From CAWCUU01 sp963798855 (GTDB lineage: Bacteria > Gemmatimonadota > Gemmatimonadetes > Longimicrobiales > RSA9): a DNA stretch of 64,000 nucleotides. Every line of letters begins with the position of its first letter. Position 1 is the first letter of the stretch. The stretch is taken from NCBI GenBank assembly GCA_963798855.1, contig CAWCUU010000001.1, positions 992,001-1,056,000 on the forward strand, given 5' to 3'. This document shows positions 5,632 through 14,147 of the stretch, in pieces. Below the pieces are notes generated by a model. The model had not been told where the DNA came from. It saw only the letters and a list, made by a program, of their open reading frames with translations, and did no database searches. The position numbers and the translations under genes are program-made.

Positions 5632-6795
5632 TCAGAGCGGCGGGTCGGGGAGTCGGCCGCCCCTGAGCGCGGTCAGCTGGTCGCCGGTGTACGGGGGATC
5701 GAAGAGCGGCGCCCAGTCGTGAAAGCGGCGAAAGAGATCGGCGATCAGGTGCATCCGCTCCCCGAGTACGCTCCAGTCGAAGGCGCCGCCTCCGGCGAGC
5801 GACAGCGGGTCCGGGTCCACCTGCTCGAGCAGGCGCAGCAGGCGGGGCTCCGTGATCGTGGCGAGTGAATCGGCGTGACGTCCGCCGATGGCGCGCCCGA
5901 GCTGGACCGTCACGCCCTCGGGCAGGTGGAGCGTCATCGCGTACGCGGTGAGGAGGTGTCGGAGCTCGCGCTGGGCCTCGGCCACGAGCGCGTCCACGAT
6001 CTCGTCCAGCGGCGGTCGCCGGCCGAAGAGCGCGGCCAGCCGGTATCGGATGCCACGCCAGAAGCCGGGGAGCAGTGCGCGTACGACCTGGTCGCGAACG
6101 GCCACCCCGTCGAACGGCGCGTTCAGCGCGGCGGCGATCTCCGGCTGCAGCCGGGTCTGCTCGTGCATTCCGATGAGGAGGTTGCCGTAGTGGAGCAGCT
6201 GCGCGCGCCGGTGATCGGAGTCCGCGCTGGTCGCCGCGACGTACGCCTCGAATGCCTCGCGCAGCATCCGCTGCCCGCGCGGCGGCTCGCCCGGGGTCAG
6301 GTCGTCGAGGAAGCGCGCCAGCGCGTCCGGCGCCGGCCCCGCCCGGATCTCCAGGAAGCGAGCGAAGCGGGCGGCGATCTCCTCGAAGACCTTCAGGTTT
6401 CCTGCCGCGACGGCCGCCGCGGCGCGATCGAGCGTACCCTCGACGTCGAGCGCGCGCGTGACTTCGTCGAGGAGCCGGCCGAGCGTGGGGATCAGCGCAA
6501 CGCCCCCCACGGCGGCGAGCGCGTGTTCGGCCAGTCGGCGGACCTCCGGCGAGACCTCGAGCCGCTGCCGGAGCGCCTCGCGCAGATCCTCGCGGCGGAT
6601 CGTGCGACCCGCCTGCCGCGAGGCCCAGGTCGCAAACGCGCACCAGTTCGCGCCGGCGCCGATGCCCGCGCGGGTGGCCAGCGCGAGCTCGTGATAGGCC
6701 TGCGTGATCCGGAGGTTGCGCAGCACGGCATCGGGATGGGCGGCGATGCGAGCGACATCGGCGACGGTGGGGGCGAGGGCGAACGTGCGGGGCAT
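5632..6795 (-). CDS. Conserved hypothetical helical protein
   Basis: A 387-residue protein from ATG 6795, which has GGAGAAA eight bases upstream. An in-frame ATG at 6990 would add an arginine- and proline-rich leader and is rejected. The sequence is almost entirely helical and soluble. Recognisable blocks are NLRITQAYHELA, the tryptophan segment GANWCAFATWASRQAGR near 60-75, LLHYGNLLIGMHEQTRLQP near 220 and PEGVTVQLGRAI near 305. I have a faint memory of similar 'NWCxFATWAS' proteins in actinobacteria and other soil bacteria, but no function is known to me. No signal peptide or membrane helix is present. It is upstream of and co-directional with the VOC gene. Confidence 0.7.
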   Translation of the reverse strand: MPRTFALAPTVADVARIAAHPDAVLRNLRITQAYHELALATRAGIGAGANWCAFATWASRQAGRTIRREDLREALRQRLEVSPEVRRLAEHALAAVGGVALIPTLGRLLDEVTRALDVEGTLDRAAAAVAAGNLKVFEEIAARFARFLEIRAGPAPDALARFLDDLTPGEPPRGQRMLREAFEAYVAATSADSDHRRAQLLHYGNLLIGMHEQTRLQPEIAAALNAPFDGVAVRDQVVRALLPGFWRGIRYRLAALFGRRPPLDEIVDALVAEAQRELRHLLTAYAMTLHLPEGVTVQLGRAIGGRHADSLATITEPRLLRLLEQVDPDPLSLAGGGAFDWSVLGERMHLIADLFRRFHDWAPLFDPPYTGDQLTALRGGRLPDPPL

Positions 6796-7049
6796 GAGGT
6801 TTCTCCGGGTCGTGGCGGGTGCCCGGCGCCAAGATGCGGGACAGGGGTGCTGCCGCGCCACCGGCTCGGAACGGAGGTCGACGGCTCCGCGCGCGCGTGA
6901 TCCCGTTGGTCCCGGCCAGGGCGTCGGAGGCGTCGAGGGCTGGCGTGCGCCGATGATCCGCGGCACGTTCATGCCACCGGAACCGTCCATGGGGATCGTG
7001 GGCCTGGGCGTCGGGTGGAGGGATCACGGCCGGAGGACCGAATGCCATC

Positions 7050-7607
7050 ATGAACGACATCGTCGTCTCGGCCCTGCTCACCGTGGGTGGCATGCTCGGG
7101 GTTGCCATCGTCACGTCGGTCGTGCAGTGGCGGGTGACGAAGGCTCTGATCGCCTCCGAGCATACGAAGGCTCTCGCGCAGGTACAGCGCGAAGCGGCGC
7201 TCCGGGCGACGCGGCAACGCCGTGCACTCCTGCACGAGGTACTCGCCGAGCTGCTGTCCACGACCGACCCGCAGATCAACGAGCGGATCGACGAGCGCCG
7301 GATGGTGCCCCTCATTTACAAGGCACAGCTGCTGCTGAACCGTGACGAGTCCAACGAGCGTGCGCTGATTGGAGGGCTCGATCGCCTCGTCGTCGCGATC
7401 CGGCGTTCGGTGGGGGAGCAGAATCTCGATCCGCAGGAGATCGAAGCCGCGATGCTCGGGAAGAAAGAGCAGATCGCCCTGCAGCAGGCCGAGCTGATGA
7501 AACTCGCTCATACGGTGCTTTTCGGATACGCTGGGAGCGACCCTGGAGAAAGCAGGTCCGTCGGAAGATCCGTGGGGGACGAAGGAAGCAAGGCCATCAA
7601 GGCGTAA
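7050..7607 (+). CDS. Hypothetical protein with N-terminal membrane anchor
   Basis: A 185-residue protein. Residues 4-27 (VVSALLTVGGMLGVAIVTSV) form a membrane helix, followed by a long charged helical region (ALAQVQREAALRATRQRRAL) and a second helical domain ending in ALQQAELMKLAHTVLFGYA. The tail is serine- and glycine-rich and unstructured. A GGAGGA Shine-Dalgarno lies about ten bases before the ATG. The shape resembles the island protein at 3014-3538 (anchor plus coiled coil), but no sequence match is obvious. It ends nine bases before the secreted sugar isomerase-like gene. The 254 bases before it hold nothing recognisable. Confidence 0.6.
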   Translation: MNDIVVSALLTVGGMLGVAIVTSVVQWRVTKALIASEHTKALAQVQREAALRATRQRRALLHEVLAELLSTTDPQINERIDERRMVPLIYKAQLLLNRDESNERALIGGLDRLVVAIRRSVGEQNLDPQEIEAAMLGKKEQIALQQAELMKLAHTVLFGYAGSDPGESRSVGRSVGDEGSKAIKA

Positions 7608-7616
7608 GGAGGCGAC

Positions 7617-8582
7617 ATGCAGCGGAGAGACTTCGTCGGGACGCTGGGCGGGGCGGCGCTCGGCATGATGTTGCCACTCGCACGGGGGAGTGCGGCGAGC
7701 CTGAAAGCGACGCGCGGGGTCGCCGCGGCCGGCGCGGGTCGGATGCTCGGTACGCCGGACGACGCCCGTGGCGGCGGAAGCGCCGGACTCGAGCGCATCG
7801 GACTCGAGCTGTACACGCTCCGAAACGTGATGCCGAAGGATCCCGATGGGACGCTCGCCGCGGTGCGGCGGATCGGCTACACGGATGTGGAGCTGCTCTG
7901 GTCTTTCGGCAACTTCGGGCGCACGCCCGCCCAGGTGAAGGCGGCGCTCGATGCCAATGGACTGCGCGCGCCCTCCGCGCACATGGATGCGGCCACGATT
8001 CTGGTCGGCTGGGAACGAAGCCTCGAAATCGCGAATCGGCTCGGCCACGAGTACCTCATCGTGCCGTCGTTCCCGACGGAGACGTCGCGCACGCTCGATG
8101 ACTGGCGCGAGTGGGCGGACAGGTTCAATGCGGCGGGCGCGACCGCGCGGCGCGCCGGCATCTGGCTCGCCTTCCACAACGAGGCCGAGCACATGAAGCC
8201 GATCGATGGACAGGTCCCCTACGACGTGTTCGTCGAACGCCTCGACTCATCCGTGGTGCGCCTCCAGCTCGATACCGGCAACATGCTCATCGGTGGCGGG
8301 GATCCGATGCAGTACCTGGAGAAGTATCGCGACAGGTACTACAGCTTCCACCTGAAGGACGTGGTCGCGGACCGGTCGAGCGATACCCAGCTCGGGACCG
8401 GCATCTTCGATTTCAGGAAGTTCCTCGAGGCGGTGCCCGCGCTCGACTCCAAGCCGACGTACGTCGAGCACGAGAGCGCGGCCGACGAGCTGGAGGCCGC
8501 GCGCAAGGATTTCGCCTATCTGCGGGACCTGGACTTCACGGCGCGACCCGCCGGCGCGCCTCCGGGTCGCTCGGGTGCGTAG
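7617..8582 (+). CDS. Exported sugar phosphate isomerase/epimerase-like TIM-barrel protein
   Basis: A 321-residue protein with an N-terminal RRDF motif followed by a hydrophobic, alanine-rich stretch, which looks like a Tat signal, so export in folded form is likely. The mature part is an AP-endonuclease-2/xylose-isomerase-type barrel: GLELYTLRNVMPKDP, IGYTDVELLW, LAFHNEAEHM, VRLQLDTGNML, RYYSFHLKDV and YVEHESA. The metal-binding Glu, His, Asp and His positions of this superfamily are all represented. The family includes inosose dehydratase-like and hydroxypyruvate isomerase-like enzymes, and substrate cannot be read from sequence. A strong AAGGAGG precedes the ATG. It is followed 30 bases later by an exported PIG-L deacetylase. 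Confidence 0.85.
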   Translation: MQRRDFVGTLGGAALGMMLPLARGSAASLKATRGVAAAGAGRMLGTPDDARGGGSAGLERIGLELYTLRNVMPKDPDGTLAAVRRIGYTDVELLWSFGNFGRTPAQVKAALDANGLRAPSAHMDAATILVGWERSLEIANRLGHEYLIVPSFPTETSRTLDDWREWADRFNAAGATARRAGIWLAFHNEAEHMKPIDGQVPYDVFVERLDSSVVRLQLDTGNMLIGGGDPMQYLEKYRDRYYSFHLKDVVADRSSDTQLGTGIFDFRKFLEAVPALDSKPTYVEHESAADELEAARKDFAYLRDLDFTARPAGAPPGRSGA

Positions 8583-8612
8583 CACCCAACCTCTCACTGG
8601 AGGGATGACCTG

Positions 8613-9401
8613 ATGCGCGTCGGACTCGCTTCGCTGTGCCTCCTCCTGTCCGCCATGGCCGCCTCGCCGAAGCGGGCGGCCGCGCAGGCGGGTGGGCACA
8701 CGGTGATGGCCGTCTTCGCCCACCCCGACGACGAGCGGATCGTCGGTCCACTGCTGCACCGCCTGGCGCGAGAGGACGATCGCGTGATCTGGGTGGTGTC
8801 AACCGACGGCTCCATGGGCGTCACCGACCACGCGGGGATTCCGGCGGGCGGGCCCCTGGAGCGGGTGCGGGCGGGGGAGTCGCGCTGCGCGGCGGAGAAG
8901 CTCGGCATCGAGGCGCCCATCCTGCTGGGGCTGGAGGACGGGGGACTGGCCTCGTTCACGGCCCTCGGCACCCTGCGCGACGAGCTGAGGAAGCTGGTGG
9001 AGAAGTACCGACCGGAGGTGGTCCTCACCATCGGGCCGGAGGGTGGCACGGGCCACCCCGACCACCGGCTGGTGGGCGACGTGATCACCGAGGTGGTGCA
9101 GGGACTCACCGGGCCGAACCCGCCGATGCTCTACTACGCCTCGCTCCCCGCGGAGCGGATGCACGACGCGCCTCCGGCGAACCCTCACGTGACACCCATC
9201 CCCGAGCGCTACCTCACCGTTCGCGTGCCCTTCACGCCCCAGGACCTTCAGGCCGCCCACGCCTCCTACGCCTGCCACGCCTCGCAGTACACGCCGGCGC
9301 AGCAGGACTCGGTGAACGCCTACCTCGCCCACGGCTTCGACGGTCGGATCTGGCTGCGCCCCTGGTTCGGCAGTACGCGAACCGAGACGTTGTTCCACTG
9401 A
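8613..9401 (+). CDS. Secreted PIG-L family deacetylase
   Basis: A 262-residue protein with a Sec-type signal peptide (residues 1-25, hydrophobic core LASLCLLLSAMAA, likely cleavage after RAAAQA). The catalytic domain has the zinc motif FAHPDDE near residues 35-41 and the third ligand in GHPDHRLVGD near 148-157, as in N-acetylglucosaminyl-PI de-N-acetylase, MshB and BshB-type enzymes. It hydrolyses N-acetyl groups from an amino-sugar substrate; export suggests an envelope or imported glycan rather than a cytosolic thiol precursor. Co-directional with the exported sugar isomerase-like gene, so both may act on one carbohydrate. GGAGGG lies about ten bases before the ATG. Confidence 0.87.
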   Translation: MRVGLASLCLLLSAMAASPKRAAAQAGGHTVMAVFAHPDDERIVGPLLHRLAREDDRVIWVVSTDGSMGVTDHAGIPAGGPLERVRAGESRCAAEKLGIEAPILLGLEDGGLASFTALGTLRDELRKLVEKYRPEVVLTIGPEGGTGHPDHRLVGDVITEVVQGLTGPNPPMLYYASLPAERMHDAPPANPHVTPIPERYLTVRVPFTPQDLQAAHASYACHASQYTPAQQDSVNAYLAHGFDGRIWLRPWFGSTRTETLFH

Positions 9402-9426
9402 GCGTGCGCACGCGTCCGACCTCTCC

Positions 9427-10833
9427 CTACATGTGGCGAGGCGAGGGCGCCGCCGCGTGCCGGAGGTTGATCAGCCGGTGCTTGGCGGCGACCTTCGCGA
9501 CGCTGCCGCACTCGGGAACGAGCGCGAAGACGCCCGGATCGATCGGCGCGTCGAACTCGACGTACTCGAAGTAGTCGGCGAGCGCCAGGCTGGTCCCGCC
9601 CTCCGCGATGGTGGACGCGGATTCCATGAAGGTGACGGGCCGGCTGTGCGTTCCGTCCGACCCCGGGAACGGGCTGTACCACGTCCACAGGAAGCGGCCG
9701 TCCGGGTACTCGTCGGTGGGTGGAAACAGGACGGAGATGACGGTCACGACCTGGCTCGGACAGAGCGCGGGGTTGTCGGTGATCGTGGCGTGGATCGTCC
9801 CCTCCACCCCCGGGATACGCGCCCAGTCCGGAGGCTCCTCGCCGAGACCCATCGACTCGCACGTCTCCGACCCGTCCGTGTTGTAGTTGATGAGGTATCC
9901 GTTGCCGGCGTTCGGCGGCGGCGTCACGCCGGGCGGCGCGCCGCCGAAGAGGTCGGCTTCCTGGACGAGGATCGTCGATCCCGGATTGAGCGTGTACTCC
10001 ATGAACGTCGCCTGCGCCCGGTCCGTGAGGAGGCGGTAGTCCGCGTCCGACTTCCACTCGTACATCACGACGGTCGGCAGGGGGAAGCTCTTCGAGTCGA
10101 CCGGCGTCATCAGCGTGCTCATGCCGAAGCTCGGCTGCCACACGACGAGCTGATACCCTTCCGGATTGCCGAACTGAAAGCCGCTGATGTCGGGCGGGCT
10201 CCATTGCTCGGTGTCCAGCGTCTGCACGGCGCGGAACGCGGGGAAGTAGGTGAATGAGAAGTTCTGGAAGAGAGCGAGCTGGTCGGGATCGCCTCTGGTC
10301 GGCGTGGGCGGCGGTGCGCCGAACATGAGGCGGAAGGGGAGCCCGTTCTCGCCGACCCACATCCACGTCGTGGCGTTCGACTTGGGTACCGGCTGCTTCC
10401 ACCAGTCGTAGCTCGCGTCGGACATCCAGTTCATCGGCGCGGACGCGAACCAGGTCGCGCCCGCAGCGCTCGAGAACCAGCTGGTGGTGGGCAGCGTCCA
10501 TCCGATGTCGACGGGATTCCACGTGTGGCCCTGGTCCGTGGACAGCGTGGTCCCCTGCGGCGTGACCTTGTACCACCACGTCCCGCCGGCATCGACGCCG
10601 GTGAGCTGCGCCGACAACACGGATCCTTCCTTGTAGCCGATCTTCGCGACGCACATCTGGTAGAACGGGAGGTCGCCCCCGGAGCCGTCGCTCGGCGGCG
10701 GGCCGTACGGGTGCAGGATCGCGGTCGCCTCCCAGATCGGCGGCAACGTGGGAACGGACGGCGCGCCTTCCGTCCGCACTCGGTCCTTCGGGAACTGCAG
10801 CTGCGGGAACGCGTCCAGCGGTGAGCGTGGCAT
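9427..10833 (-). CDS. Orphan aromatic-rich protein of unknown function
   Basis: A 468-residue protein starting at ATG 10833, which is preceded by a perfect AGGAGG. It is rich in Trp, Tyr, Phe and Pro with many short polar loops (WWYKVTPQGTTLSTDQGHTW, YDWWKQPVPKSNATTWMWVG, FLWTWYSPFPG), which indicates an all-beta fold. Cysteines are few and no signal peptide, lipobox or membrane helix is present, although the composition resembles secreted proteins. I do not recognise a family. It stands alone between convergent and divergent neighbours and has normal high-GC codon use. A role in binding a planar or lipid ligand is conceivable but unsupported. Confidence 0.7.
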   Translation of the reverse strand: MPRSPLDAFPQLQFPKDRVRTEGAPSVPTLPPIWEATAILHPYGPPPSDGSGGDLPFYQMCVAKIGYKEGSVLSAQLTGVDAGGTWWYKVTPQGTTLSTDQGHTWNPVDIGWTLPTTSWFSSAAGATWFASAPMNWMSDASYDWWKQPVPKSNATTWMWVGENGLPFRLMFGAPPPTPTRGDPDQLALFQNFSFTYFPAFRAVQTLDTEQWSPPDISGFQFGNPEGYQLVVWQPSFGMSTLMTPVDSKSFPLPTVVMYEWKSDADYRLLTDRAQATFMEYTLNPGSTILVQEADLFGGAPPGVTPPPNAGNGYLINYNTDGSETCESMGLGEEPPDWARIPGVEGTIHATITDNPALCPSQVVTVISVLFPPTDEYPDGRFLWTWYSPFPGSDGTHSRPVTFMESASTIAEGGTSLALADYFEYVEFDAPIDPGVFALVPECGSVAKVAAKHRLINLRHAAAPSPRHM

Positions 10834-11061
10834 CGCTCGGCCTCCTGCGTTGTGGGATCGGAGACGTCCGCCTACCGGAGGAAGGTGCTGCAGGATGGGC
10901 GGAGCCGGTGCGCCGTGCAAGGACCCGGAGGCCAGGGATGTGGAGGACACGTCACGTCGGCAGGTCGGGAGAAGGCGAGATTGCGCACGACCGTGCGGCT
11001 CTTTGTCCGTGCTTCACGTATCTTACCTCATGCGTCCTTCCACCTTAGCCGCCTGAGTGCC

Positions 11062-11979
11062 ATGAACAGCTCAGATCACGCGCCCCTGATCGCAATTGCG
11101 ATGCTCGCTGCCCGGGCGGACGGCCAAGCCGACGAAGCCGAGAACGCTGCGATCGAAAAAGTCGTCGAACGGATCGGCTCACCGGACATCGGCCGGCTCG
11201 CCCAGCAGGTGAGCGCCGGGACGCTCCGGGTCGCCGATCTCGCTGGCCGGCTCTCGGACGACGATGCACGCCGCACTGCGTACGAGTCCGCGCTGGCCGT
11301 CTGCCACGCCGATGGGCCGGCCAACCCCGGCGAGCGAGAGTTCCTCGATCGGCTGCGGGACGCGCTGGGCCTGGACTCGGCGGCGGCAGCGGAGCTGGAC
11401 CGGACGGCCGGGGCGCTCGCCGCCGGCGCCGGGGAAGGGGGCGGCTCCCCGTCAGCCGGGGCGGACTCGCGGTCCGCGGGTGCCGCCGAGCTGGAGGAGT
11501 TCATCCTCGATCAGGCGATCCTCACGGGTGCGCTGGAGGTACTGCCCGACCGGCTGGCGAACATCGCCATCCTGCCGCTCCAGCTGCGCATGGTGTACCA
11601 GATCGGCCAGCGCCACGGTCAGCAGATGGACCTGAACCAGGCCAAGGACCTGGCCGCGACCCTGGGGCTCGGCGCGGCCGCACAGGCCATGGAGGGCGTC
11701 GCGATCAAGCTGCTGGGCGGGCTGGCCGGCGGACTGCTCGGGGGATTGCTGGGCGGGGCGACGAGAATTGCGACCGGCGCCGCCATCACGTTCGCCGCGA
11801 CGTATGCGTTGGGGCACGTCGCCGACCAGTATTACGCGCAGGCCCGGAAGCTCAGTGCCGCCGACCTCAAGGCGCAGTTCGCCCGATTCCAGCAGGACGC
11901 GCATTCGATCTATCCGCGGGTAGAGCAGGAAATCCGCACGCGGTCGCGAACGCTCGACCTTCGGAGCTGGATGGGATGA
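11062..11979 (+). CDS. TerB-like / DUF697-like protein with glycine-rich membrane segment
   Basis: A 305-residue protein. Residues 1-105 resemble the TerB tellurite-resistance helical domain (LIAIAMLAARADGQADEAEN, then a matching second helix block AYESALAVCHADGPANPGER), with the acidic metal-site pattern. A Gly/Ala/Ser linker (105-145) leads to a domain like DUF697 (LPDRLANIAILPLQLRMVYQ, IGQRHGQQMDLNQAKDLAAT), then the glycine-zipper membrane segment GLAGGLLGGLLGG and a helix (YALGHVADQYYAQARKLSA). Similar two-part proteins are annotated as membrane-associated, DUF697-containing proteins of unknown function. The ATG at 11062 is chosen because upstream sequence in frame is arginine-rich and atypical. 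Confidence 0.72.
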   Translation: MNSSDHAPLIAIAMLAARADGQADEAENAAIEKVVERIGSPDIGRLAQQVSAGTLRVADLAGRLSDDDARRTAYESALAVCHADGPANPGEREFLDRLRDALGLDSAAAAELDRTAGALAAGAGEGGGSPSAGADSRSAGAAELEEFILDQAILTGALEVLPDRLANIAILPLQLRMVYQIGQRHGQQMDLNQAKDLAATLGLGAAAQAMEGVAIKLLGGLAGGLLGGLLGGATRIATGAAITFAATYALGHVADQYYAQARKLSAADLKAQFARFQQDAHSIYPRVEQEIRTRSRTLDLRSWMG

Positions 11980-12004
11980 ACTCGCCCTCGCCCGCCGCGA
12001 GCCG

Positions 12005-12455
12005 TCAGGACCGCGAGACGGACACGCCTTCGCGTGCCAGATCCTCCAGCCCGCCGCCGTTCTCGATGTTCTCGAACCCCTTCGACTTCAGCACGTCGTA
12101 CGCGAGACCGGCCCTGCGCCCGGAATGGCAGTATAGCACGATGTGGCGATCGCGGTACGACTCCAGCTCGCCCGCGCGCGCCGCCATTCTGATCGTACGG
12201 GATGTTCAGCGCACCACGGACGTGCGCAGCGGCGAACTCCTGCGGCGTCCGAACGTCGACGTAGAGAACCTGCGCGCGCAGCGCGGTCGGCGCGCCGGAT
12301 TCCGGCTCCCCGGTCGGCTGCACCGCCGTCGCCGTCGCCGCTGAAGGCATGGCGGCGGGCGCGCGTGAGTCCGTGCGGTCCGCGGCGGTGCCGCGCCCGC
12401 ATGCAAGGGCGAAACCGACGGCGAGTAGGGTCGTCAGGCACGAGCGTCGTATCAT
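12005..12455 (-). CDS. Rhodanese-like lipoprotein, frameshifted
   Basis: Two overlapping frames together encode one rhodanese. The first (from ATG 12455) has a lipoprotein signal (LLAVGFALAC) and the domain start VLYVDVRTPQEFAAAHVRGA followed by LNIPYDQ. The second, one base out of register, continues as AARAGELESYRDRHIVLYCH with the active-site loop CHSGRRAG, then KSKGFENIENGGGLEDLA. Removing one A at the AGAATGG site (12187-12188) joins them as YDQMAARAGELE and yields 149 residues. The catalytic cysteine is intact, so a periplasmic sulfur-transferase or thiosulfate-binding role is plausible. Because the repaired protein is complete, a sequence error is more likely than true decay. Confidence 0.75.
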
Positions 12456-12487
12456 GGAAGTCTCCGTATGTTCAACTGGATAGGAAT

Positions 12488-12516
12488 ATAGTAGAGAGGC
12501 CCGCGGAACGACGCAA
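12488..12516 (-). promoter_or_regulatory. Probable sigma-70-type promoter of the rhodanese gene
   Basis: On the minus strand TTGCGT (12516-12511) and TACTAT (12493-12488) are separated by exactly 17 bases and lie about 33 bases before the rhodanese ATG. Both boxes match the vegetative consensus at four or more positions, and the region is AT-rich compared with its surroundings. Confidence 0.45.
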
Positions 12517-12548
12517 GTGCGACGATGGGACGCGGCCTCTCCCGTGAC

Positions 12549-12683
12549 TCAGGAGGGAGCGGGAGCTCCGCTCAGCTGGGCGACGATCAGGGCGAGGAGA
12601 ACGAGGAGGACGATGGCGAGAAGGCCTCGTTCGATGCGGCGGCGGATCTTGGCAGCGTCGGTCGGTTCGCGATCGGGCCGCAT
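12549..12683 (-). CDS. Small single-pass membrane protein (44 residues)
   Basis: ATG 12683 is preceded by GGAGG nine bases upstream and opens a 44-codon frame ending TGA 12549-12551. The product has a charged, basic N-terminus (DREPTDAAKIRRRIERG), one strong membrane helix (LLAIVLLVLLALIVAQL) and a short tail SGAPAPS. The basic side should face the cytoplasm. The combination of a proper ribosome-binding site, codon use typical of the region and a clean topological signal argues that it is translated, though it is below most annotation cut-offs. It lies between the rhodanese gene (same strand) and a divergent membrane protein. No function can be given. Confidence 0.55.
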   Translation of the reverse strand: MRPDREPTDAAKIRRRIERGLLAIVLLVLLALIVAQLSGAPAPS

Positions 12684-12823
12684 CGTGTTTAGCCTCCGGT
12701 GAGGGTGCATACCGACTAAATGCCGGAGGGAGCCGAAAGGTTACGCAATGGGCACAGAGCGCGAGGGCGGGGGCGAGCGAGACACGTTGGCGGTCCGTGG
12801 ATGTGCCGGATAGCTTGGCGGCG

Positions 12824-13224
12824 ATGGAGACACCTCTGACGATCCTGGCCGTGTTCGGCGTCGCGGCGCTGATCTGGCACCTGCTGCGGGCGCTGCTGAA
12901 GGTGGGCCGCGGGGGTGTCGAAGCGTTCATCGCGCGGGAATCGGCGGATGTGCGCGCGAGACGTGGGGACCTGACGGGGCTGGCGGAGTCGGAGGAGCGA
13001 GCGCACAGAGCGCGGCACGCGCGGCTGAGGTCGGCACTGGTGGCGGCGGCTGGCTCGCGCTACTCGTAGTGCCGGCGCTGACCGGATTCGCGGTTGAGAT
13101 CTACGCCGCCTGCTCGACGCTGTGGCTGCTTCGCGCGAGGGGTCCGCGACCTGGGCCGTCGGACGGAGGGACGCCGATGCGCGTCGTGGAGTCGGGACAG
13201 GATGAGGAACGAAGGGAGAAATGA
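12824..13224 (+). CDS. Two-helix membrane protein, frameshifted
   Basis: The first frame (from ATG 12824, or GTG 12797) encodes a membrane segment (LTILAVFGVAALIWHLLRAL) and a charged linker (ESADVRARRGDL). It then stops at a TAG shortly after RLRSALVAAAG. One base out of register, the sequence continues as WLALLVVPALTGFAVEIYAA plus a second helix end CSTLWLLRARG and a polar tail, and stops at TGA 13222-13224. That stop overlaps the rnz ATG. A single missing base near 13051 (after the GGCGGCGGC run) would join the two into a 133-residue, two-helix protein. The stop/start overlap with rnz strongly supports the joined reading. Function unknown. Confidence 0.5.
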
Positions 13225-14147
13225 TCCGCATCACCTTCCTGGGCACGGCGGCGAGCAGGCCGACCGTGGGGCGCAACGTGAGCGGCGTTCTCGTGAACCG
13301 CGAAGGGGAGTTGTTGCTGTTCGATTGCGGGGAAGGCACGCAGCGGCAGATGATGCGGTTCGGCACGGGCTTCTCGGTTCACGACATCTTCTTCACGCAT
13401 CTGCACGCGGATCATTTCCTGGGGGTGATCGGATTGCTTCGAACGATGGGTCTTCAGGGGCGCGAAGAGGCGATGCGTTTGTGGTGTCCGCCGGGCGGTG
13501 GTGAGATCCTGGAGGAGGCGGTGAACCTGGGTGTGGAGCGGGTGCCGTTTTCGATCGCGATCGGGGAAGTCGAGCCGGGGCAGCGAGTGGCGCGTACCGG
13601 CTACGACATCGCGACGTACCGGAGCGAGCACGGGGGGTCATCGATCGGCCTGTCGCTGGTGGAGCACCAGCGGCTGGGGCGGTTCCATCCGGAGCGGGCG
13701 AGGCGTCTCGGGGTTCCGGAAGGACCGCTGTTCGGGCGGCTGCACCGGGGAGAGGCGGTGGAGGTGGATGGACGAACCATCGGACCCGAGGACGTCGTGG
13801 GAGCGCCGCGGCGCGGGCGGGTGATCGTCTACACGGGCGATACGCGGCCATGCGACGCGACGGTGGAGGCGGCGCGCGGCGCCGAGCTGCTGATCCACGA
13901 CGCGACGTTCGGCGAGGACGAGGCGCAACGCGCGAAGGCGACGGCGCACTCGACGGCGCGCGAGGCGGCGCTGGTCGCCCGGCGGGCCGGGGTGTCGCGG
14001 CTGGTGCTCACGCACCTCTCGTCCCGCTACGCCGACGATCCGCGCCAGCTCGAGCGCGAGGCACGCCGCGTGTTCCGCAGGACGACGGTGGCGTACGACG
14101 GCCTGGAGATCGAGGTGCCGTACCCGCCGGATGAGGACGAGGAATGA
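13221..14147 (+). CDS. rnz: Ribonuclease Z (tRNA 3' endonuclease)
   Basis: A cytosolic metallo-beta-lactamase-fold nuclease that removes 3' trailers from tRNA precursors. This matters here because the tRNA in this window lacks an encoded CCA. The 308-residue length is standard. Visible motifs are ITFLGTAASRPTVGRNVSG at the N-terminus, the zinc motif THLHADHFLG near residues 56-65, GRVIVYTGDTRPC near 196-208, the aspartate in LLIHDATF, and the final histidine in LVLTHLSSRYADD. The exosite insertion is present in the middle. AAGGGAG precedes the ATG, and the gene overlaps aroA (ATGA), giving an rnz-aroA-cmk operon. Confidence 0.95.
   Translation: MIRITFLGTAASRPTVGRNVSGVLVNREGELLLFDCGEGTQRQMMRFGTGFSVHDIFFTHLHADHFLGVIGLLRTMGLQGREEAMRLWCPPGGGEILEEAVNLGVERVPFSIAIGEVEPGQRVARTGYDIATYRSEHGGSSIGLSLVEHQRLGRFHPERARRLGVPEGPLFGRLHRGEAVEVDGRTIGPEDVVGAPRRGRVIVYTGDTRPCDATVEAARGAELLIHDATFGEDEAQRAKATAHSTAREAALVARRAGVSRLVLTHLSSRYADDPRQLEREARRVFRRTTVAYDGLEIEVPYPPDEDEE

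Noticed and set aside
5561..7315. Long minus-strand reading frame covering the 387-residue gene in another frame
   Set aside because: Its translation is almost only Arg, Ala, Pro and Gly, the usual GC shadow; the chosen frame has balanced composition and a good ribosome-binding site.
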